Positions 5,567-10,308 of a stretch of DNA of 10,308 bases are shown one piece after another. A model generated the notes under the pieces. The model was not told the origin of the DNA, searched no databases, and saw nothing but the letters and a program-made list of their open reading frames with translations. Each line of letters opens with the position of its first letter. Position 1 is the stretch's first letter. Position numbers and translations under genes: made by a program. This stretch comes from Actinomycetota bacterium (lineage in GTDB: Bacteria; Actinomycetota; Thermoleophilia; Gaiellales; Gaiellaceae): positions 1 to 10,308 of the forward strand of contig VAXK01000309.1 of NCBI GenBank assembly GCA_005885565.1, in the 5' to 3' direction.

Positions 5567-6541
5567 CTAACTACCGTAGCGGAGCCAGTCGGAGAGGCGT
5601 CCGCTCGCCTTCTCGACCTCCTCCTGAGCCGCCTCCGCGATCCGCTTGAACCGGCGCGCGTAGTGGTCGACGGCGTCGCTCGCCGCCGCGCGCGGGTCGA
5701 CGTCCTCGCCGCGCTTCGGGTAGTCGCCGCCGATGATCCGGTCGTACTCGCCCGAGTGCACCCACTTCGTCAGCTCGTGGACGCGCCGCACCGGGAAGTC
5801 GTGGGTCAGCCGGAGCTCGACGAAGAAGCGCGAGAGGCGGTCCCAGCCCGAGTCCCACTCCTCGTACTCCGCGGCCTGGGCCAGGAAGGCGTCGAGGTTC
5901 AGCTTCCGCGAGCTGGCGCCGCCGGCCATCACCATCAGCGTCCGGCTCGTGACGAGCGGGTCGCGGTTCACGAGCGTCGCCGCGCGGTCGCAGCTCAGCT
6001 CGGTGGCGCGGAACCACTCGAGCAGAGCCGTCTGGAGCGCGAGCAGCGGGAACGTCGCGATGCCCACCCGAGGCACGCTCAGCCGGAGCAGGAGGAGGAG
6101 CGCCGTCGTGTACATGACGTGGTCGGACAGGATGTGGCCCGCCTCGTGCGCGAGCACCGTCTCCACCTCGGCCTCGTCCAGGAGCGACACCGCCGAGGAG
6201 GCGAGGACGATCATCGGCTGCTTGGAGCCGATCGTGGCGGCGTTCGTGAGCGGGTACTGCGTGACGTAGAGGTCGTACGTCTCGGGCATGTCGAGGGTCG
6301 CGAGCACGTTCTCGTAGCGCTTCCAGACCTTCGGCAGCTGCCGCGGCCCGAGCTTGACGGAGCTCGCGAGGAAGCTCTGCCGCAGGGCCCGCTCGTACTG
6401 GAACTCGATCAGCTTGCGGACGACGAGGTCGAGCTTCGGGATCCGCTCGAGCGCCGCCGTCGCCGCGCGGTCGGCCGGGTGCTGGTACGCCTTCGGCGAG
6501 ATGTCGGCGAGGCGGTGGCGGATGACGTCGGCGCCGGCCAC
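5567..6541 (-). CDS. M48-type (HtpX/Ste24-like) zinc metalloprotease
   Basis: A 324-residue gluzincin-type protease. Its active-site helix AHEAGH holds zinc ligands His132 and His136 and catalytic Glu133. The probable third ligand, Glu181, lies in ATELSCDRAATL, matching the E-x-x-x-D-x-x-A signature of M48 (Asp185). Before the motif comes NAATIGSKQPMIVLASSAVSLL, the edge-strand pattern of M48. Between zinc sites, residues 143-176 are strongly hydrophobic (TALLLLLRLSVPRVGI, FPLLALQTALL) and could form one or two membrane helices, so the enzyme is probably membrane-associated. There is no signal peptide. The C-terminal 80 residues are charged and helical. Start is GTG 6541 with TAAGCT 6 nt upstream. 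It lies 17 nt after the glycosidase-like gene and 1 nt before hemQ, an operon-like packing. Its substrate is unknown. Confidence 0.87.
   Translation of the reverse strand: MAGADVIRHRLADISPKAYQHPADRAATAALERIPKLDLVVRKLIEFQYERALRQSFLASSVKLGPRQLPKVWKRYENVLATLDMPETYDLYVTQYPLTNAATIGSKQPMIVLASSAVSLLDEAEVETVLAHEAGHILSDHVMYTTALLLLLRLSVPRVGIATFPLLALQTALLEWFRATELSCDRAATLVNRDPLVTSRTLMVMAGGASSRKLNLDAFLAQAAEYEEWDSGWDRLSRFFVELRLTHDFPVRRVHELTKWVHSGEYDRIIGGDYPKRGEDVDPRAAASDAVDHYARRFKRIAEAAQEEVEKASGRLSDWLRYGS
5573..5578 (-). promoter_or_regulatory. TANNNT box before hemQ
   Basis: TACGGT on the minus strand, 7 nt before TTG 5565, overlapping the last codons of the M48 gene. It could provide an internal leaderless promoter, but a chance match is possible because the gene is also coupled to the upstream stop. 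Confidence 0.3.
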
Positions 6542-6547
6542 CCTCGT

Positions 6548-6553
6548 AGCTTA
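6548..6553 (-). promoter_or_regulatory. TANNNT -10 box for the M48 protease gene
   Basis: TAAGCT on the minus strand, 6 nt before GTG 6541, inside the 17-nt gap behind the glycosidase-like gene. GAGG directly abuts the GTG and is too close to act as a ribosome binding site. Confidence 0.4.
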
Positions 6554-6558
6554 GGACG

Positions 6559-7995
6559 TCAGAGGACGCGGAAGGCCGCGCCGAAGAGCGAGCGCGACGG
6601 CCCCACGTTGACCGACGCGACGACGCGTACCGTGAAGCGGTAGCGGCCGGGAGCGAGCGTGCGCGGTGCGAACAAGACGCGAAGCGGCTTGCCGCCGACG
6701 GCCACGCCTCTCGTGACCATGACCGTCGAGTGCTGCGGCAGCTTCTCGAGCCGCGCGCGGTACGTGCAGTCGATGTCGCAGCTCAGACGGAAGCTGAAGC
6801 GGGGGTTTCGGGCGGAGGCGCGGTCGAGCTTCGCCTTGACGGGGAGCCGGAGGCCGGCGCAGCGGGCGACGATGCCGCGCTTCGCCGCCAGCACCGCCGT
6901 GCGCGTGGGCGCGAGGCTCGCCTTCGGCGTCCCGTCGGCGTAGTAGAGGCCCGACTGCCAGCGGTCGAGGTCGGTCTCGTCGACGCTGTGGAAGAGGAAG
7001 AGACCGCGGATGTTCGGCTGGCAGAAGGTGAGCGCGATCGCCTGCGCGTAGTACGCGCCCTGGGTCGCCGGGTCGACCGGCTTCGTGGTGGTCGGCTCGC
7101 GGCCGTTGTAGAAGGTCGCCTTCGCCTCCGGGATCTGCGTCTCGACGCCGTACTCGTCGTAGACGATGGGGAGAGTCGAGCCGGCCTGGGCCGTTCCGTC
7201 GAAGGCGCTCCCGAGCAGCGCGACGAGCTTGTCGTAGTCGCCGAGCCCGATCGAGGTCGAGCCGGGGTGCTGGAAGTCCGGCGGCTGGCTGGAGTTGTCG
7301 CCGTACGGGTGGAAGGCGAACTCGTCCATGATCGGGATCGTCCGCGCGCTCGCCTTGTACGCCGCGCCCATGTCGGTGATGAATGCGGTGGGGGAGTGCG
7401 TGTCGCGCCCGGTGTTCGGCCGGTCGATCCCCCGCGGCGAGACGGCGCCCCCGAGGACGATGATCTTCGGGGACACGGCCTTCAGCGCGTCGTACGTCTT
7501 CGCGAGGAGCGACTCGTACGCGGGCGCGGCCAGGTCGCTTCCGTCCAGGCCGAACTGGGGCAGCCAGTAACGGTTCAGGTTCGGCTCGTTGCCGACCACG
7601 TAGTCGCGCACGTACGGGAGCGCCCGCGCGACGTTCGCCGCGTACGTGGCGAAGTCCGACTGGTCCTGGTCGGAGAGCGGGGTCGTCCGGCTGCCGTGGT
7701 TCGTCACCGAGAGGATCACCTGCACCCCGTCGAGCTGCGCCGCGGTGACGGCATTCTTCAGCGCGTCGAAGTCGGCTCCGCCCGGCTCGGTCTGGCCCGG
7801 AGCCCACTCCTGCGTGATGCGGACGCCGCGCAGGCCGGCCAGCTTGAGCCGGTCCATCTGGGCCTTGGCCGCGACGAGATCGGGCTGCTTGACGATGTCC
7901 TCCGTCGCCCCGATCGTCATCGTCGGGCCGCCCGCGAACGCCGTCGGAACGGCTGCGAGAGCCACGATCGTTGCGGCCAGGACCCGTTTCGACAT
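6559..7995 (-). CDS. Secreted glycoside-hydrolase-like TIM-barrel protein
   Basis: A 478-residue exported protein. The signal peptide is residues 1-21 (MSKRVLAATI start, cut after AFA). Residues about 26-375 have a clan GH-A barrel layout. GLRGVRITQEW (55-65) and VQVILSVTNHG (91-101) are early strands. YVVGNEPNLNRYW (132-144) carries acid/base candidate Glu137 at the end of beta 4, and LPIVYDEYGVET (275-286) carries nucleophile candidate Glu281 at beta 7. FAFHPYGDNSS and IRGLFLFHSVDETD (329-342) fit beta 6 and beta 8. Residues 376-478 form a beta-rich C-terminal domain with a close Cys pair, C406 and C410. Start ATG 7995 has TACTCT 6 nt upstream and no Shine-Dalgarno. Substrate specificity and GH family number cannot be told from reading alone. 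It heads the M48-hemQ cluster. Confidence 0.8.
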   Translation of the reverse strand: MSKRVLAATIVALAAVPTAFAGGPTMTIGATEDIVKQPDLVAAKAQMDRLKLAGLRGVRITQEWAPGQTEPGGADFDALKNAVTAAQLDGVQVILSVTNHGSRTTPLSDQDQSDFATYAANVARALPYVRDYVVGNEPNLNRYWLPQFGLDGSDLAAPAYESLLAKTYDALKAVSPKIIVLGGAVSPRGIDRPNTGRDTHSPTAFITDMGAAYKASARTIPIMDEFAFHPYGDNSSQPPDFQHPGSTSIGLGDYDKLVALLGSAFDGTAQAGSTLPIVYDEYGVETQIPEAKATFYNGREPTTTKPVDPATQGAYYAQAIALTFCQPNIRGLFLFHSVDETDLDRWQSGLYYADGTPKASLAPTRTAVLAAKRGIVARCAGLRLPVKAKLDRASARNPRFSFRLSCDIDCTYRARLEKLPQHSTVMVTRGVAVGGKPLRVLFAPRTLAPGRYRFTVRVVASVNVGPSRSLFGAAFRVL

Positions 7996-8001
7996 CGGCT
8001 G

Positions 8002-8007
8002 AGAGTA
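8002..8007 (-). promoter_or_regulatory. TANNNT -10 box for the glycosidase-like gene
   Basis: TACTCT on the minus strand ends 6 nt before ATG 7995. It is only 7 nt from the opposing -10 of uvrC, so the two promoters must overlap. Confidence 0.5.
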
Positions 8008-8014
8008 CCGCGGC

Positions 8015-8020
8015 TAGGCT
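8015..8020 (+). promoter_or_regulatory. TANNNT -10 box for uvrC
   Basis: TAGGCT on the plus strand ends 8 nt before GTG 8029. AGGA at 8021-8024 could alternatively serve as a short, closely spaced ribosome binding site. Confidence 0.45.
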
Positions 8021-8028
8021 AGGAAACT

Positions 8029-9882
8029 GTGAACGAAACGCTGGAAAATCGGCTCCGGACGCTGCCTGCGAAGCCGGGCGTCTACCTCCTTCGGGACGAG
8101 CGCGGCGAAGTCCTCTACATCGGGAAGGCCAAGTCGCTCCGCCCCCGCGTTCGCAGCTACTTCCAGCAGGCCGGGCCGGGGCGAGCCACCATCCGGCAGC
8201 TGCCGGAGCGCGTCGCCGACGTCGAGGTGATCGTCACCGGGAGCGAGGTCGAGGCGCTCCACCTGGAGCAGAACCTCGTGAAGCGGCACCGGCCGCCGTT
8301 CAACGTCCGCCTTCGCGACGACAAGTCCTTTCCGTACATCGCCGTCACGGTCGAGGACGAGTACCCGCGGGTCATGTTCACGCGGGAGCGACACCGGCGC
8401 GGGGTCGTCTACTTCGGCCCGTACGCGAACGCGAAGAAGGTGCGCGAGACGCTCGACGTCCTGAACCGCGTCTTCCCGTACCGGCCGTGCGAGGGGCCGA
8501 AGCCGGGCCGCCACTCGGGGATCCCGTGCCTCGACTTCCACATCGACCGCTGCCTCGCTCCGTGCGTCGGGTACGTGTCCGAGGAGGACTATCGGGCGAT
8601 CATCGACCAGGTGATCGAGTTCCTGTCGGGGGAGACGACGCCGATCCTGCGCAGGCTGGAGGAGAAGATGCGCGAGGCGGCGGCGGCGGAGCGATTCGAG
8701 GAGGCGGCGCGATACCGGAACCGCCTCTTCTCGGTGCAGCACCTCGCGGAGCGGCAGGCGGCGGACAAGCGCGCCGTGGGGACGATCGACGTGCTCGGGC
8801 TCGCGGTCGAGGAGGACCGCGCGACGGTGCAGGTCTTCCCGCTTCGCGACGGCAAGCTCATCGACCGCTACTCCTTCCACCTCGAGAACGTGGCCGGACA
8901 GGACAGGGCCTCGCTGCTCGAGACCTTCTGTCTCGAGTACTACGGCTCCTCCCCGAGCGTGCCGCCGCAGATCGTCGTGCCGAGGGACGCGGGGGACACG
9001 TCCGCGTTGGAGGAGTTCCTGTCGGAGCGGCGAGGCTCGCGGGTCGAGGTGCGTGCGGCCGAGCGAGGGGAGAAGCGGCGGCTCCAGGAGCTCGCGGAGC
9101 AGAACGCGCGGCTCGCGCTCGAGTCGGAGGCGGTGCAGGCCGAGCGGACGCGGCTCCGGCGGGTGGAGGCCCTCGAGGAGCTTCGGGAGGCGCTGAACCT
9201 CGAGAGCCTGCCGATCCGCATCGAGTGCTTCGACGTCTCGACGATCCTGGGCGAGTCGCCGGTCGGCTCGTTGGTCGTGTTCCAGGACGCCGTGCCGAAG
9301 AAGGCGCACTACCGGAAGTTCGGCGTGCGGAGCCTCGACGGCCAGGACGACTTCGCGGCCATGGCGGAGGTCGTCTCGAGGCGTTTCGCACGGCTCTCCG
9401 ACGACGGGACCGGCGACGACTGGGACGAGTCCTTCGCGGCCACGCCCAACCTCGTCGTCGTCGACGGCGGGAAGGGGCAGCTCTCGGCCGCGCTCGCGGC
9501 GATGCAGGCCTTCGACCTGCCGCGCGTGGCGGTGATCGCGCTGGCGAAGCGTGTGGAGGAGGTGTTCCTGCCGGGGCGATCGGAGCCGGTGGTGCTCGAC
9601 CCGCACTCGCCGGGGCTCCAGCTCCTTCAGCGCATTCGCGACGAGGCGCACCGGTTCGCGATCGGCTTCCACCGCCAGCGCCGCGACACGCGCTCGTTCG
9701 GCTCCATCTTCGACGACCTGGAGGGCGTAGGCCCCGCGCGGCGCCGCGCCATCCTCCAGCACTTCGGCTCCTCCGAGCGCTTCCTGGCCGCGACGCAGGA
9801 GGAGCTCGAGGGCGTGCCCGGCGTGCCGGCCAGGACGGCGCGCTCGATCTACGCCCAATTGCACAAGGCCGGCCGAGCCTAG
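8029..9882 (+). CDS. uvrC: UvrABC excinuclease subunit C
   Basis: The dual-incision nuclease of nucleotide excision repair; with UvrB it cuts 3' and then 5' of a lesion. Its 617 residues are the usual length. The N-terminal GIY-YIG domain (about 14-95) has GVYLL, VLYIGKAK, Arg40 and Glu80 (EALHLEQN), for 3' incision. Four cysteines, C154, C167, C175 and C179, match the spacing of the [4Fe-4S] ligands known in E. coli UvrC. The UVR motif that binds UvrB is at about 205-240. The RNase H-like domain for 5' incision has Asp402 (ECFDVS), Asp441 (DDFAAM), Asp479 (VVVDGGKGQL) and His541 (RDEAHRF). Two C-terminal helix-hairpin-helix motifs lie at about 561-612 (LEGVGPARRRAIL, LEGVPGVPARTA). Every key residue is present, so it should be active. 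Start GTG 8029 gives the standard N-terminus (LRTLPAKPGVY). Confidence 0.98.
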   Translation: MNETLENRLRTLPAKPGVYLLRDERGEVLYIGKAKSLRPRVRSYFQQAGPGRATIRQLPERVADVEVIVTGSEVEALHLEQNLVKRHRPPFNVRLRDDKSFPYIAVTVEDEYPRVMFTRERHRRGVVYFGPYANAKKVRETLDVLNRVFPYRPCEGPKPGRHSGIPCLDFHIDRCLAPCVGYVSEEDYRAIIDQVIEFLSGETTPILRRLEEKMREAAAAERFEEAARYRNRLFSVQHLAERQAADKRAVGTIDVLGLAVEEDRATVQVFPLRDGKLIDRYSFHLENVAGQDRASLLETFCLEYYGSSPSVPPQIVVPRDAGDTSALEEFLSERRGSRVEVRAAERGEKRRLQELAEQNARLALESEAVQAERTRLRRVEALEELREALNLESLPIRIECFDVSTILGESPVGSLVVFQDAVPKKAHYRKFGVRSLDGQDDFAAMAEVVSRRFARLSDDGTGDDWDESFAATPNLVVVDGGKGQLSAALAAMQAFDLPRVAVIALAKRVEEVFLPGRSEPVVLDPHSPGLQLLQRIRDEAHRFAIGFHRQRRDTRSFGSIFDDLEGVGPARRRAILQHFGSSERFLAATQEELEGVPGVPARTARSIYAQLHKAGRA

Positions 9883-9884
9883 TC

Positions 9885-9901
9885 CCGGTGGCAGCCACCG
9901 T
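9885..9901. repeat. Palindromic repeat copy 1, candidate uvrC terminator
   Basis: A 17-nt unit whose core CGGTGGCAGCCACCG (9886-9900) is a perfect dyad with a central A, able to form a 6-bp hairpin with loop CAG. It starts 2 nt past the uvrC stop. An identical copy lies at 9984-10000. No T tract follows. Confidence 0.6.
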
Positions 9902-9951
9902 CGCGAAACTGTGGCGCGAACGTCACGGAAGTCGCACGTATGGCTCTCGAA

Positions 9952-9974
9952 GACCGATCGCCGGCGGGTCGGTC
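9952..9974. repeat. Inverted repeat between the two palindromes
   Basis: GACCGA (9952-9957) and TCGGTC (9969-9974) are a perfect 6-bp inverted repeat with an 11-nt GC-rich loop, in the non-coding gap between uvrC and the Asp-box gene. It could form a further hairpin; chance is also possible. Confidence 0.3.
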
Positions 9975-9983
9975 CGGCCACGT

Positions 9984-10000
9984 CCGGTGGCAGCCACCGT
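9984..10000. repeat. Palindromic repeat copy 2, candidate terminator of the Asp-box gene
   Basis: Identical over 17 nt to the copy at 9885-9901. It lies 13 nt beyond the stop of the minus-strand gene ending at 10014. A near-repeat CGTSACGGAA follows it (9998-10007) and also occurs at 9921-9930. Confidence 0.6.
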
Positions 10001-10013
10001 GACGGAACACGCG

Positions 10014-10308
10014 CTAACGAGGCACGGCGAGCGAGGCGGCGAAGGCCGACTCGTGGAGGCGGCCGCCGGTCGGGCGGCGGGCGAGGACGAAGATCGGCAC
10101 CGCGCGGCCGCCCGCGAACGAGGTCGAGATGTAGTCGCCGACCATGAGCCCGCCGCTGGTCGCGGCGATCCAGCTGGACGAGACCGGCTGCGCGCTCAAC
10201 CGCTGCGGCTTCGTCCAGGTCGCGCCGCCGTCCCGCGAAGAGACGAGCCAGACGTCGAGGCGCGTCCCGCTCACCGTGTAGTAGGCGAGCGCGAGCCGCC
10301 CCGTGGCG
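10014..10308 (-). CDS. Asp-box (BNR/sialidase-like) protein, C-terminal fragment
   Basis: Only the last 97 residues are in the window; the gene continues past the right edge. The reading frame is open to 10308. RLALAYYTV precedes VWLVSSRDGGATWTKPQRLS, which contains the Asp-box S-x-D-G-G-x-T-W that marks blades of sialidase-like beta-propellers. Then comes GLMVGDYISTSF, a common final-blade strand, and PIFVLAR. The Asp-box marks the fold, not the activity. Such proteins include sialidases, photosystem-assembly-like propellers and many secreted proteins of unknown role, so no enzyme is claimed. It converges on uvrC, with the palindromic repeats in between. Confidence 0.8.
   Translation of the reverse strand, partial: ATGRLALAYYTVSGTRLDVWLVSSRDGGATWTKPQRLSAQPVSSSWIAATSGGLMVGDYISTSFAGGRAVPIFVLARRPTGGRLHESAFAASLAVPR

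Noticed and set aside
6730..8022. Long plus-strand open frame opposite the glycosidase-like gene
   Set aside because: It is an antisense shadow. The minus strand has a signal peptide, catalytic motifs and a promoter; this frame has none.
8014..9981. Long minus-strand open frame (about 655 codons) opposite uvrC
   Set aside because: It is antisense to an intact uvrC, with no recognisable domain and Arg/Leu/Asp-biased composition. It is explained by codon bias of the sense gene.
9885..10000. The two palindromic units as a CRISPR array
   Set aside because: There are only two 17-nt units with an 82-nt gap, and no cas genes. Placement at gene ends fits terminators or interspersed repeats better.

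Overview
This is a GC-rich bacterial window with strong G/C bias at third codon positions and frequent GTG and TTG starts. A TANNNT box lies 6-8 nt upstream of most start codons. Together with HemQ, Bcp, an actinobacterial-looking UvrC and secreted S8 and glycosidase-like proteins, this suggests a high-GC actinobacterium, plausibly Thermoleophilia (Gaiellales/Solirubrobacterales-like). The phylum-level placement is inference from gene content and style. No rRNA or marker phylogeny is available here.

Layout, left to right. Positions 1-2392 (minus) hold a large secreted subtilisin-like S8 protease with a complete catalytic set. It is split by an apparent one-base frameshift near 1021; the C-terminal 340 codons continue in another frame off the left edge. 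A divergent tRNA-Leu(CAG) follows (2448-2531, plus). Next on the minus strand is a HicA/HicB toxin-antitoxin pair (2594-3212) with a palindrome over its probable promoter. Then come a small winged-helix-like hypothetical protein (3275-3634, minus) and the peroxiredoxin Bcp (3655-4110, minus). Divergent from bcp, two small four-helix membrane proteins form a plus-strand pair (4139-4495 and 4492-4869) joined by a GTGA overlap.

They converge on a compact minus-strand cluster read right to left: a secreted glycosidase-like TIM-barrel protein (6559-7995), an M48-type zinc protease (5567-6541) and the HemQ coproheme decarboxylase (4873-5565). The gaps are 17 nt and 1 nt. Divergent from this cluster is a complete uvrC (8029-9882, plus). 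After uvrC lies a 131-bp convergent intergenic region with two identical palindromic repeats, one near each flanking stop codon. The window closes with the C-terminal end of an Asp-box (BNR/sialidase-like) protein (10014-10308, minus).

This looks mostly like ordinary chromosomal housekeeping and secretion genes. I found no CRISPR array, insertion sequence, prophage or clearly new defence system. The points most worth a second look are the S8 frameshift, the near-uniform leaderless-type promoter spacing, the HicAB operator next to a tRNA, the paired 3' palindromes, and the unusual glycosidase-M48-HemQ grouping.
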